Origin: Dromiciops gliroides | Lineage: Eukaryota > Chordata > Mammalia > Microbiotheria > Microbiotheriidae | Length of the DNA stretch: 64,000 nucleotides | NCBI RefSeq assembly: GCF_019393635.1 | Contig: NC_057866.1 | Coordinates: forward strand, 2,602,223-2,666,222 | Direction of reading: 5' to 3' | In this document: piece by piece, positions 10,591 to 21,643 of the stretch | Layout: every line of letters starts with the position of its first letter | How positions within the stretch are numbered: the first letter of the stretch is position 1 | The notes under the pieces: model-generated | What the model saw: the letters and a program-made list of their open reading frames with translations, nothing else | The model's database searches: none | What the model was told of the DNA's origin: nothing | Position numbers and translations under genes: made by a program

Positions 10591-11308
10591 AGCCCTAGTC
10601 TATGGTACCTTTCAGCAAGATGTAGTTTCCTTCCTTATCTCTTTTAATTAGAAATATTTTTGCTTTTGCTTTGTTTGAGATTGATTACTACCTCTGCTTT
10701 TTTTTTTAAACTTCACCTGAAGATCTGGAAATCGCCTATAATATTTCTGACGTTTTTCACTTTGGTGACCTTTGCAGGAGGTGATTGATGGTTTTGTTCA
10801 ATTTCTGTTTTACTCTCTGGTTCTAAGATGATCAGGGCAGTTTTCCTTGATAATTTCTTGAAAAACGATATCTATTATGATGTCTTTTATGATCATGGCT
10901 TTCAGATAGTCCAATAATTCTTAAATTACCTCTCCTGGATGTATTTTCCAGGTCAATTGTTTTTCCAATGAGGTACTTCACATTTTCTTCTATTTTTCAT
11001 TCTTTTGATTTTGTTTGACTGTTTCTTGATGTAACATGGAGTCATTAACTTCCACTTGCCCAATCCTAATTTTTAAGGAATTTTTTTCCAATGAACTCTT
11101 GTAATTCCTTTTCCATTGGGTCAGTTCTACTTGCTAAGGGGTTTTTTCCCAGTGAATTTTTGTACATCTTTTTCCATTTGGCCAATTCTGCTTTTTTAAG
11201 GTGTTATTTTCTTCAATATATTTTGATGCCTCCTTTACCAAGGTATTGACTCCTTTTTTCATGATTTTCTTTTCCTAATTTCCTTCTTATTTGTCTTATT
11301 TGATTTTT

Positions 11309-11447
11309 TTTGCAGGGCAATTAGGGTTAAGTGACTTGCCCAGGGTCACACAGCTAGTTAAGTGTCAAGTGTCTGAGACCAGATTTGAACTCAGGTACTC
11401 CTGAATCCAGGGCCAGTGCTTTATCCACTACACCACCTAGCTGTCCC
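11309..11447 (-). mobile_element. Marsupial CORE-SINE, first of a same-site pair
   Basis: Antisense copy between two copies of CTTATTTGATTTTT (11295-11308 and 11448-11461). Confidence 0.92.
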
Positions 11448-11461
11448 CTTATTTGATTTTT

Positions 11462-11614
11462 TGTTTTGTTTTGTTTTGCAGGACAATGGGGGTTAAGTGA
11501 CTTGCCCAGTGTCACACAGCTAGTTAAGTGTCAAGTGTCTGAGACTGGATTTGAACTCAGGTACTCCTGAATCCAGGGCCGGTGCTTTATCCACTGTGCC
11601 ACCTAGCCGCCCCC
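11462..11614 (-). mobile_element. Marsupial CORE-SINE, second of a same-site pair
   Basis: Antisense copy beginning with a TTTTG-rich tail, between the middle target copy (11448-11461) and a third copy, CATTTGATTTTT at 11616-11627. Its sequence differs from its neighbour at several positions, so this is an independent insertion and not a tandem duplication. Confidence 0.92.
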
Positions 11615-12445
11615 CCATTTGATTTTTAAATTCCTTTTTTGAGCTCTTCAGAAATTCTTTCTTAACTTGACACCAATTGCCATTTTTTGAGGCTTTGCAT
11701 ATAGCTATTTTGACTTTGGTATCTTCTTCTGAGTTTGTGTCTTGATATTCCCTGTCATCATAGTCACTTTCTATGGTCAGATTATTTTGTTGTTGTTGTT
11801 ATTTGCTCATTTTTCTAGCCCGTTTATTGACTTTTGCCTTTATGTCAAATTTGGGCTCTCCTCCCAGGGTTGAGAGGACACTGTCTCAAGCTTTAGGTTT
11901 TTCATGCTATTGTTTTCAGAGCTGGTTCTGGGATCTGTATGTTTTCAGTCCTTCTAAGGTGGTATATTGATCTAAGGAGATATGTGCTCACCGTTCTTCT
12001 GGAATGTGCTCTGGTCTGTGAGTAACCAGAAGCCACTGTTTTTTGCTCCTGAAGCTGTGACCAGGGTCTCTCCTCCCTTACTGCCAAGATGTTTGTTGTG
12101 CTAGTGCACGTCCTCACCCTGGGACTAGGACTTATATTCATGTATGGGTAATGCAAAAGAGTCCTGCTCCCAGTGCCAGCAAAGTATCCTCTGTCATCTC
12201 CTTCTGACAGTCTGTGGGTTGAGAGCTCCTAAGGCCTCCTGCTGTTTTGCTGAGACATGACCTGCATTGACTGTGCTCCACCCTGGTAAGACAGGCCTTT
12301 CCTGTAGGCCTTCTAAGTTGTTGTTCTTTTGTTGATTCTACTGCTTCAGAATTTATTTTTAGGCATTCACTGAAAGTAGTTTGGAGAGGAATTTGGGAGA
12401 ACTAAGGCAACTTCTGGCCATCTTGCCTCTACCCTGCTCCATTCA

Positions 12446-14545
12446 AAATTTAAAAAATTAATATTAATGTTGCATGTAATTGGGAAATAGTTCATGAAAA
12501 AATATTTTTATAAAAATGGTCATCCATTCCATGCCATCCCAATTAAATGACCAAAAAATTCTTTTACTGACAGAAAAAACATAACAAAATTCATTTGCAA
12601 GAACAAAAGGTCAAGAATATAAATAAACTATGAAAAAATGTAAAGGAAGGAGGGTTAGCAGTACAGATCTTAAACTGCACTATAAGGCAGGAATTATAAA
12701 AACTATCTAGTGCTGGCTAAGAAATAAAAAAGGTAGATCAGTGTAACAGAGTAGATTATATGAAACACAGTAGCAAATGATCTATGGCTGACAAATGTAA
12801 AGATTTAAGCTTTGGGGATAAGAATCACTATTTGGTAAAAATTTGTTGGGAAAGCTGGAAAGCAGTCTCGCAGAAATTCAACGGTAAACCAATATCTAAC
12901 ACTGTTTACCAAGATAAAGTCAAAATGGATATATGGACCTTGCCTATAAAGGGAGATATCATAAGAAAATTGGAAGAAATGTGGAACATATTACCTATCA
13001 GACTTATGGACAGGAAAAGTTTATAAATAAACAAGAGATAGAGAGCATTGTGATATATAAAATGGATATTTAAATTACATTAAAATCAAAAGGGTTTGTT
13101 TTTGTTTTTGTTTTGCAGGGTAATGAGGGTTAAGTGACTTGCCCAAGGTCACAATTCTCTTTTTTTTTTTTAAGTGAGGCAATTGGGGTTAAGTGACTTG
13201 CCCAGGGTCACACAGCTAGTAAGTGTTAAGTGTCTGAGGCCGGATTTGAACTCAGGTCCTCCTGACTCCGAGCCAGTGCTCTATCCACTGTACCACCGAG
13301 CCACCCTCAAAAGGGTTTGTTAAAAAAAAAAAAGACCAGATGTAGCCAAGATTAGAAGGAAAACCAAAAATTGGGAGAAAAATTTTATAGACAGTTTTTC
13401 AGATAAAGGCCTCATGTTTCAAATATACAAAAAACTTTGCAAATTTATAAGAATATGAGTCACTCTGCAATTGACAATGGTCAAAGGATGTGAACAGGTA
13501 GTTTTTCAATGAAGAAATGGAAGGTATATATAATATATGAGAAATGCTTTAAATCATGATTGATTAGAGAAATATAAATCAAAACAATTTTGAGATATCT
13601 TTCACTTATCAGATTGGCTAAGATGATAGAAGGGAAGGAGACAAATGTTGGAGGGATGTGGAAAAAAAAAGCACAAATTCACTACTTGAAACTGTGAACT
13701 GATCCAAACCGTTTTGGAAAGCAATTTGCAATTATTCTCAAGAGTTATAAAACTGTATACTCTTTGACCCAGCAATACTACTGTTAGGTTTGTTTACTGT
13801 GAGGACTAGGGAGAAAGAAAAGAACTAAGATGTTCTAAAATATTGTTTAGCAGCTCTCTTTTGTGGTGGTAAAGAGTTGAAAATTGTGGGGATGCCCATC
13901 AATTGGGGAATGGCTAAACAAGTTGTGGTATAGCAGTGTGATGGAATACTACTACTAGATGTAAGGCATGATGAGCTGGATGATTTTTAGAAAACATGGA
14001 AAGATTTACATGAAATCATGAAGAGCAAAATGAGCAGAACCAAGAGAACATTGTATACAGTAACAGCAATATTGTTCTAATAACAACTTTGAATGACTAA
14101 GTCATTTGGAGTATTATAAGTACTCAACTCAACTACAAAGGACCAATGAAGGCAGGACTGATAAATATAAGTATGTATAGTATGGTTTTATGTGTGTGTG
14201 TATGTATATATGTGTATGTGTGTATGAGTATATATGCACATATGTACATATACACGTTTTTTCCTAATGGTAACCTTCTCTAGGGTATGGTGGGAAAATA
14301 GGGAGAAAAAAAAAGTGCACAGCAGAGAACAAAAGAAAAATTAGAAGGAAGCACAGAAAAGCAGGGTAGCTTTGAAAGCAATGTGTAGTAAACAGTGTGA
14401 AATGGAAATTCATGGTTTTATATTGAATCCTCTTTTATGTTGTGCTGTGTACATGGAAATTTTCTCTTTTGTCTTTCTGTGCTGAAATTCAAAATGAATG
14501 AAAAAAATTTAAAAGTGAAATAAAAGAATGCTAGTTGACTTGTCT
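12446..14545 (+). mobile_element. L1 retrotransposon 3' portion, sense, decayed
   Basis: ORF2 C-terminal part and 3' UTR. 12784-13026 encodes CKDLSFGDKNHYLVKICWES and KVKMDIWTLPIKGDIIRKLE, matching the ORF2 region seen in antisense near 32.2-32.4 kb. 13.6-14.1 kb carries the ORF2 C-terminal region (CCCATCAATTGGGGAATGGC). Ends in a TGAAATAAAA-type terminus near 14525. Inactive. The first ~70 bp resemble a separate L1 tail. Confidence 0.8.
13101..13306 (-). mobile_element. Chimeric SINE: partial copy joined to a full copy, one target duplication
   Basis: A 3'-end-only piece (about 13101-13156, TTTTGCAGGGTAATGAGGGT to GGTCACAATTCTC) runs directly into the poly(T) of a complete antisense SINE (13157-13306). 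The pair shares one flanking duplication, TCAAAAGGGTTTGTT at 13086-13100 and 13307-13321. Confidence 0.85.
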
Positions 14546-15497
14546 TTTTTGTTTGTTTACTCATTTTTGTAACATTCTGGTTTCTGGAAAACCCTAGCCT
14601 TGCTAGCCTACCTGGGAAGTCTGGCAGCTGAATCTGTATTCCTAGTCCCTTTGGAAGACTGCCATGTGGCTGTCCCAGATAGAGACGGAATCCATAATCT
14701 ACTCTGGTCGACCTGTGGCCTGGGTATTTGGCACTGAGGTCCTCACTATTATCTTCTCTGAGAGATCTCATGCAGCTGGTTCTGGGCCAGGGACCTCTGG
14801 GAATCCCTGCTTTGCTGGTTTAGTTTATGCTCTGGGCACAGAATCTGTGATCCCAACCCTAGTCACTTCACTGTAGGTCCAGATTTATGATATTGGACTG
14901 GAAACATGGTCCCTTGTGGTTTCTTCTTGGACTCAGTCTGGTTCGGTCTTAGATCATTGTTGGAGCATTTGTGGGGGGGCAACTGACTGTCCTGCTTCCT
15001 CCTTCTTTGTCATCTTGTCTCCATCTCTGTCCTTCATCATTTTAGCAGTCCTTGAAAGCCATTGGGTGAAATAGACAATGAAGGACATTTATATTATAAG
15101 AGAAAATTTGGTCTTGATGTCAGTCTTCCCCCCACCCCCCACCCCGACACCTGAGAAGGGACTTGTAAATTCTGGAGGGCTGGAGGATTTGAGAATTCCC
15201 ATCAAGTGTCTTAGTCCCAGCTGTGTCCCTGTCACAGCTGACACAGGCGAGGGCACACTAGACATATTGATGAAAGGTATCTTCAAGCACTTTATAAGGA
15301 GCCCAGAAGAGACTTCCAGGGAAAGGACTTCTAGGAGCCATGAACTATCCATCCACCAAATATTCTCTCTAAACTGAAGACAGCTTTCCTCTGAGTTCTA
15401 TATTCACTGATGGGAGAAGGTGGGACAGACATTTGGTGGGGATAGGGGAAGAGTGGGAAGATGTCTTGTACCAACTGTTCTTACTATGCCACTTTAG
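14546..15497. other. Intergenic sequence without recognised feature
   Basis: No coding exon, RNA gene or clear repeat was recognised. Parts may be old L1 5' sequence (near 14.57-15.05 kb), but this could not be supported. Confidence 0.35.
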
Positions 15498-15513
15498 CAA
15501 TTATTCCTTTCTT

Positions 15514-15991
15514 TTTTTATGGGTGAGAAAGTTGTTGTTTGTCCTTTTTTCTTTTTTTTAGTCATAAAAGCATTTTATTATTTTCCAGCTACATTGTCTT
15601 TATAAGATTTCTAGTTTCACATTTTTCTCCCTCCCACCCTTCCCTCCCCCCTCCCGAGACAGCAAGCAAACTGATATAGGTTATATATGTACAATCACAT
15701 CAGACACATTTCTGCATTAGTCATGCTGTGAAAGAAGAATCAGAACAAAAGGGAAAACATCAAAAAACAAAAAACAAAACCAAAAAAAGTACGGTTCAAT
15801 CTGCATCCAGATTCCACAGTTCTTCTTTCTTGAGGTGGAGAACATTGTCCATCATGAGTCCTTCGGAATTGTCTTGGACCATTGTATTGCTGAGAAAAGC
15901 TGAGTCTATCACAGTTGATCATCACACAATGTTGTTGATATTGTGTACCGTGTTCTCCTGGTTCTGCTCACTTCACTCAGCATCAATTCAT
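15514..15991 (-). mobile_element. 5'-truncated L1 with possible short 3' transduction
   Basis: Antisense L1 3' UTR (GCATTTTATTATTTTCCAGC; ACTGATATAGGTTATATATG; CTGCATTAGTCATGCTGTG). The flanking duplication CAATTATTCCTTTCTT / CAATTACTCCTTTCTT lies at 15498-15513 and 15992-16007. Between the L1's own A-rich end and the left duplication there are about 25 bp of non-L1 sequence followed by a second A run. Confidence 0.8.
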
Positions 15992-16238
15992 CAATTACTC
16001 CTTTCTTAAAGGTGACTAATTTTTATCTATTCATAATCACAGAGGAGATTGTACCAGTGGGAGCTCAGGAGCTATAGCACTAAAAAGGCATTACCAAATT
16101 GTTAGGGTTCCCCAGAACCCCAATAAGGGATATACCAGCCATCCTCCAGGCACCAGTCTGCCAGTTTGCTTGATGGTTGATATTGTAAGCCAGCCTAATC
16201 CTCCTAAAGCACCATTCAGATCAAGATACCCCCTTGCT

Positions 16239-16393
16239 GGGGCAGCTAGGTGGTACAGTGGATAAAGCACTGGCCTTGGATTCAGGAGAACCTGAGTTCA
16301 AATCCAGACTCCAGACACTTGACAGTTACTAGCTGTGTGACCTTGGGCAAGTCACTTAACCCCAACTGCCTCACCAAAAAATTAAAAAAAAAA
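16239..16393 (+). mobile_element. Marsupial CORE-SINE
   Basis: Sense copy from GGGGCAGCTAGGTGGTACAG to an A tail. Flanking duplication GATACCCCCTTGCT / GATCCTCCTTGCT. Confidence 0.92.
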
Positions 16394-16559
16394 GATCCTC
16401 CTTGCTCAGAAGCCTCTGTGGCTCCTGCTCACAGGATCAAGTCAAAGGCTTTCATCAAGCAGTGGGTCAATAAGCATTTATTAAGTGCCTGTTATGTTCC
16501 TGACACTCTTAGCTTGCTGGAAACACTGAGAGAAAAGTGACTTTATAAACCTTATATTT

Positions 16560-17115
16560 CATTTCTGACAGCTCTTTTTTGTGGTGGCTAAGAATTGGAA
16601 AAAAACCAAAGGAATGCCCATCAATTGGGGAACATACAAACTGTGTTATATGATGGTGATGGAATATTATTATGCTATAAGCAATGACTAGCAGGATGAC
16701 TTCAGAAAGGCCTGGAAAGACTTGTATGAACTGATCTGTAGTGAAGTGAGCAGAACCAAGAGAACATTGTGCACAGTGACAGCAATATTGTTTGATGAAC
16801 TGTGAATGACTTGACTATTCTCAACAATATGATGATGCAGGACAATCCCCAAAGGACTGTTGAAACATATTATCCACCTCCAGAGAAAGAACTGATATTG
16901 ATGGAAACACAACCTATTTTCACTTTCTTTCATTTTTTCTTTAATCAAGCTTTTTGTACAAAATTACCAATATGTTTTACATAATTTCATATGTATAACC
17001 CATATCTGATTATTTGCCAACTCTGGAAGGGGGAGGGGAGGGAGGGAAGGAGGGATAAAAATTGGAACCCAAAACTATAAATAAAAATGTTCATTACATT
17101 TTTTAAAAAATAAAA
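16560..17115 (+). mobile_element. 5'-truncated L1 3' end, sense
   Basis: Starts within the ORF2 C-terminal end (TTTTTTGTGGTGGCTAAGAA, CCCATCAATTGGGGAACA), runs through the 3' UTR (GAGAAAGAACTGATATTGAT; AACCCATATCTGATTATTTG) and a G/A-rich patch, and ends in an A-rich tail near 17110. Confidence 0.82.
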
Positions 17116-17126
17116 ATCCTAGAGCA

Positions 17127-17131
<5 letters not shown>

Positions 17132-17174
<43 letters not shown>
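17132..17174. repeat. (GA)n microsatellite
   Basis: About 21 uninterrupted GA units directly after the L1 tail. Confidence 0.95.
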
Positions 17175-17177
<3 letters not shown>

Positions 17178-17195
17178 TAGAATTCATTTAGGTGA

Positions 17196-17420
17196 TTTAA
17201 TGAATAGAGTGCTGGACTTGGAATCATGAAGTTCAAATCTTGCTGTATGACCTGGGAAAGTCACTCAACCACTCTCTGCCTCAGTTTCCTCATCTGTAAA
17301 AGAAGGACAATTATAGAGCCAACTTTCCTGAGTTGTGAGTATAAACTGAGATATTATTTGTAAAGTACTTTGCAAATCTTGAAGTGCTATGTCAATGCTA
17401 GCTATTAATAAAAATAACAA
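17196..17420 (+). repeat. MIR-type CORE-SINE
   Basis: Sense order of MIR: GAGTGCTGGACTTGGAATCA, CCTGGGAAAGTCACTCAACC, CCTCAGTTTCCTCATCTGTA, GTAAAGTACTTTGCAAATCT and a terminal AGCTATTAATAAAAATAACA. Confidence 0.85.
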
Positions 17421-17481
17421 CAACAAAAACTTTATATTTCTTTGTGGAAACCAACATATGCACAAAAGTAATTTCCAAAAT

Positions 17482-17527
17482 GCAGGGTGTCGAAAAAGTC
17501 TTAGTGCAACCTTTAAGGGATTAAAAT
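17482..17527. mobile_element. Mariner-like terminal sequence (fragment)
   Basis: GCAGGGTGTCGAAAAAGTCT followed by TAGTGCAACCTTTAAG resembles the ends of Tc1/mariner MITEs (AGGGTGTCC...AAAGTCT...TGCA). The matching opposite end was not found beyond the L1 inserted at 17528. Confidence 0.4.
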
Positions 17528-18068
17528 TTTAATTTATTTTATTTTTCCTCAATTACAAATTAAAACAAGTTATTCAACATTTTAAAAAAGTTTGAGTTCC
17601 AAATTCTATCCCTACCTCTTCCCTGAGACAGTAAGCAATCAAATATAGGTTATATATATGCAATCATGTAAAACATTTCCATTTTGTACAGAAGATCTAA
17701 TAAAAGAGAGAGGAAGGAAGAAGGAAGAACGGGAGAGAGGGAGGGGAAAATAGCATGCTACAGTCTGTATTCAAACAATATCAGTTCTTTCTCTGAAGGT
17801 GGACAATTGCTTCATCATTAGTCCTTTGGGATTGTCTTGGATCCAAATGGTATTGTTGAGAATATTTAAGTCATTCACACTTGATAGTAGCACAGTGTTT
17901 GCTGTCACTGTGCACAATGTTCTGATTCTGTTCACTTCACTATTCATCAGTTCATACAAGTCTTTCCAGGCTTTTCTGAAGTCATCCTGTTTATCATCTC
18001 TTAGAGCACAATAATATTCTATCAGTATCATATACCACAGCTTGTTTAGCCTTTCCCAATGGATTGGC
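17528..18068 (-). mobile_element. 5'-truncated L1 3' end, antisense
   Basis: Antisense L1 3' UTR and ORF2 end (TATAGGTTATATATATGCAA; ATCAGTATCATATACCACAG; CCCAATGGATTGGCAAGG region). Flanking duplication AAGGGATTAAAAT at 17515-17527 and 18069-18081. Confidence 0.85.
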
Positions 18069-18394
18069 AAGGGATTAAAATGTAAGGTATTAAATGCTAG
18101 GCCCTGAGTTGGGCATGGAGATGCAAAGGCAAAACTGAAGTAATCTCTGCCCTCCCCACAGCTTCTACTCTATGGGGGGGGGTACAGCTAATTATTCAGT
18201 TATGTCAAGAAGAAACAGCCATGAACAAGCTGGAGATGTGCAAAGGCCACATGGCACCTGGGCTGAGCGCACACAGACTGGAAGGACCCTCCTCGGATGA
18301 TGGGGAAGGGAGCACCAAGCCACAGGCCTGGGTAACCTTCGAGCCTCTGTCTGCTCCTTCTCTGACATACAGTTTTCTCTGTCTCGGCAGGCCT

Positions 18395-18498
18395 CCCTGT
18401 TTCAATGTCTCTACTCTGTCTCCTCTGTCTCTCTGTCTCTCTCTGTCTCTCTGTCTCTCTGTCTCTCTCTGTCTCTCTCTGTCTTGTCTCTCTCTCTG

Positions 18499-18533
<35 letters not shown>
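18395..18533. repeat. TCTCTG / (CT)n / (CA)n microsatellite
   Basis: TCTCTG and CTCT words pass directly into a (CA)n run ending at 18533. Confidence 0.93.
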
Positions 18534-18536
<3 letters not shown>

Positions 18537-20477
18537 CCCCTTCTCACCTTTCTTCCTTTGCATCTCTTACATTCAAAGATGCCTGCCCCTCTGTGTGCTT
18601 GGGCGGGAGGTGCAGAGGATGAGGGCCGAGGGCCCTCTCTGCTCGGGCCATTCTGATTCTCCTTGCATCCTGCTACCCCTGGCCTGCCTGACAAGAAATG
18701 GGGGACTTGGAGGGAGAAGAGGGTGAAAAGTTGACCCAGTTTCGACTGCATGTTAAGGAGTAGCAGAAGCACAACGGCGGCTTGTGCTGGACAGAGAATG
18801 GAGGGGCAGCAGAGCAGGCAGAGGAGGTGAAGGAGGCAGAGATGGGGCAGCACCAGAGCCCTGTCCTGGCTGGGGGCTCATTACACAGGTGGGTCCCGGT
18901 TGAAAAAGGATGCTAAACCCGAGTCCCCCTCCATGTACTTGGAACCTGCTGGAAATTGCAGCTCGAGGAGGATGAGAGGGGGAGAAGAGGGAGGCAGAGG
19001 GAGGAGAGGAAAAGAAGAGGGGAGGAGGAGGGGGAAGGGCGGGGGGAGGGGAAGAGAGCAGTCGAGGCTGAATGTCCCTCGCCCCACAGGGCTTCCGGAT
19101 TGAATGGCCTTTGGGCTTGTGGGGAAATCTTGGAGCCCCAGGAGCAGAGCGGAGCAGCCAGGGATGGGGTATGTCCCGGCGTGTGTGAGTAACTTGGTAA
19201 GGGCTTCCAGTTCGCTGGTGACCACCACGAAGTAAGATTGCGACCTCCCACTGGGGTAGTTCCTGGGCCCTGGGCCTGTTCTTCTGGGGACTTCCTTGGG
19301 TGGAATCAGGACCTCCTGAAGACCTTGACCGTGACTCTGCTGCTTGAGGGGGGCAGGAAGGGGCTCGACCCCACCCTTCCAGGTATTTTGGGCACTGCCG
19401 AGGCTGGTTACCCCCCTCAATATTGGCCCGACTTTGAACTTACTGTGGATGGGTTGGTGCGCTGCTGGGCAGCCCGCCGGTTCTTTCCTGGCCCCCATGT
19501 GGCCCCTCTTTAAACACTCCCCACCCCGGGTGCAGCAGAGCCCGGACGGACTTCGCCAAGTCCTCCGACAACTACAGATCCAGCTGCTTTCTGAGACTAT
19601 GCTGCCCCGGGTCATTTTCCCGATGTGGGGAAAGCGGTCCAGACAAGGGAGAGAACTGGCCCGAAGCCCCTCAGGGAGATCTCTGAAGAGCGAAGGGAGA
19701 ACCCAGCTGGAGCGAAACTGGAGCTAAGTCCCGAAGTCACGGCAGGGTGAGCGGCTCGGAGCCCGCAATACTACTGAGTACTCCGAGGAGTCTGAGACAG
19801 AGGACCCAGAGGTATACGGAGGGCGCTTTTCGTTGTAACGAAACTGGAAACAAAGGGCTGCCCAAAGAATGGGGGATGGCTATACAGATTCTGTTTTATC
19901 AAAGGGATGGAATGTTCCTGCCGCCTGCGAGAGGAGAAAAGGCTTCAGGGCTGCGAGAACATCTGTACGAACTGATGAAGGACAGGAGCCGAGCTGGAGG
20001 TAGAATGAGCACCAGGACCACAGTGATGTCGGACAGAGCCTCTCTCAGGGACCTCGGGACCCCCGCTGGGGGGAAAGACAAAAATTCGGACCGAAGCTGG
20101 AGGAGAGGGCAGCCTCCTTGGAGGGGCGCGCGGCGTGGGTCAGGGGGAGGGGCGCAGGGGCTGGGCCGAGGGAGGGGGACACCATCCCATCCCCAATGGG
20201 TTGATTTGCCTTAGAGGCCTCCTGTCTGGCCTCCTGTGGAGGCCAGTGGCGGGTGGCGAACCTAGCACGGGTGGGGAAAAGAAAAGAAAGAAAATCACAT
20301 CAATATGACATTAAAAACCCACCCAGAAGAGAGGGGACAGAAGGAAGCCGGGGAGGGGCGCTGGGTGGGCTCCAGACAAGCAGGGCCGGTTCTATTACTC
20401 GCTTTTCATCCAATGTGCGCTTAAGAAAACAGCGATGTGCGACAAATTCAAAATTTCACCTAAGAAGAAAATACTGA

Positions 20478-20690
20478 TTACTCTCCTCCCATGTGCCAGT
20501 GTCATTGTCTCATTTGAGCCTCGGAAGGACTTTGTGAGGGAGGTGCCCTTATTAGCTCCATTTTATAGTTGAGAACTCTGAGACAGGCAGAGTAAAGTGA
20601 CTTGCCCAGGGCCACACAGCTAGTCTGACGCTGTAGGTAAGCCGGGGACTCCCTGACACCAGACCCAGTGCCTCCTCAATGCCTTTCTTT
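20478..20690 (-). repeat. MIR-type CORE-SINE
   Basis: Antisense MIR words CTCATTTGAGCCTCGGAAGG, CCATTTTATAGTTGAGAACT and GACTTGCCCAGGGCCACACA. Confidence 0.75.
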
Positions 20691-21624
20691 TTCGTTAGTA
20701 CGGTATATTGAAATGTTTATATTTGTTGGCACTTAAAAAAATAAAAATTTTGCTTTAAAAGAATGGAGTCCAGGCTCCTAAGCCTAACCCTTCCGGTCTC
20801 TCTCCCCCACCCCCAGCCTCCTTTGTAAGAGGTCACCACAGAATTCCTGCCTCCAGAAGCCAGAGATGAAGCTACAGGTGAAGGTGAGGCAAGACCCTGA
20901 GGGAGGCCTTTGGGAAAAGAGGGCTTTGGATTCTTGGATCCCCAAGAAGACTGGGGCTCTCAGTCATTCAGGCTACAGATGCCACCCTTAGGTTAGCAGA
21001 GCAAGAGCAGCAGGTGCTGCCAAGGGGGTGGGACAGGCAGGGCCTCCAGGTCACTTGGGAGAGAATTGCAGACAATTGTAAGTTAGTGTGCTCTCTTGGG
21101 CTCTGCCTCTCCCTGTGTCTCTGTTTTCCTGTCTGTCTCTCCTTCCTCTCTATCTCTGTCTCTGCCTCCTTCTCTGTTTTCTTGTTTCTCTCTCCTTCCT
21201 GTCTCTTCTCCCCTCTCTCTTCTTTCTCCCCTTCCTCTTTCTGCCCCTCCCTCCATCCTGCCCCTCTCATTCTTTCCTCTTGTCTGTCCGTCTAGCTGTC
21301 TCTCCTCTCTCCTAATCTGTCTGTCTTTCTCTCCCCCCTTCCTCCCACCAGTGTCTGGAGAGAGAAGTAGAAGCAAACATTGGAGGCACAGAGAGGAAGT
21401 TGTAGCAGAGACCCCTCAGAACCTGTTCCTCTGGGCCTAGGATGTGGGTACAGGCAGGGACTGAGCTTCCTAAGGAAGTGAAAAGCCTAATGGCGTCTAT
21501 GTCAATGAACGGCAGGAGCCTGGGGCAGAGAGCTCAGGGTGGCCAGGGCCTCCTCGGGGCAGACTGGAGGCTCTATTGAGAGGCTCCCCAAGGCCAGGCC
21601 CTCAGCTCCCCCTCAGACACACTA

Positions 21625-21643
21625 ACTACATCTCCCACCATGC
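21625..21643 (+). promoter_or_regulatory. ZNF143/THAP11 (SBS-type) promoter motif
   Basis: ACTACATCTCCCACCATGC fits the mammalian promoter consensus ACTACANNTCCCANNATGC. It lies 120 bp upstream of the candidate TSPAN32 start region, where a core-promoter element of this kind is expected. This marks the probable TSPAN32 promoter; no TATA box is seen. Confidence 0.6.

Larger units (their letters stand above)
6190..12445 (-). mobile_element. L1 retrotransposon, nearly full length, decayed, antisense
   Basis: Read on the minus strand this is an L1 from a 5' UTR-like end (near 12445) through ORF1 (about 10.9-11.8 kb) and ORF2 to a degenerate 3' end. Diagnostic ORF2 pieces: ENQITSIKNEKGEFTTNQEE (9321-9506, upstream of the RT domain), and MMVYLENPGESTKKLVEIIN followed by FSKVTGYKISPDKSLAFLY (8064-8306, RT). 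The stretch at 6440-6900 matches the ORF2 C-terminal end. Many stops and frameshifts make it inactive. It has collected six SINEs, a hAT MITE and a short L1 tail. No target duplication was recognised and the 3' limit is approximate. Confidence 0.85.
18082..21620. other. Intergenic sequence upstream of TSPAN32
   Basis: Mostly GC-moderate unique sequence. It holds a TCTCTG/CT tract ending in (CA)n (18395-18533), a purine-rich patch at 18.97-19.06 kb, an antisense MIR (20478-20690) and another pyrimidine-rich stretch (21.1-21.35 kb). Several open frames of 100-240 codons occur on both strands but lack a recognisable domain and follow composition, so none is called a gene. Confidence 0.5.

Noticed and set aside
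18881-19615. 244-codon minus-strand frame in the intergenic interval
   Set aside because: Includes a Pro/Leu/Ser low-complexity stretch from a polypurine patch and shows no homology I recognise; kept out as unsupported, though it is the least repeat-driven of the long frames.
20869-20888. Short frame MKLQVK followed by GTGAGG as an alternative TSPAN32 first exon
   Set aside because: It has a donor-like end but no resemblance to the TSPAN32 N-terminus and does not supply the first half of TM1.
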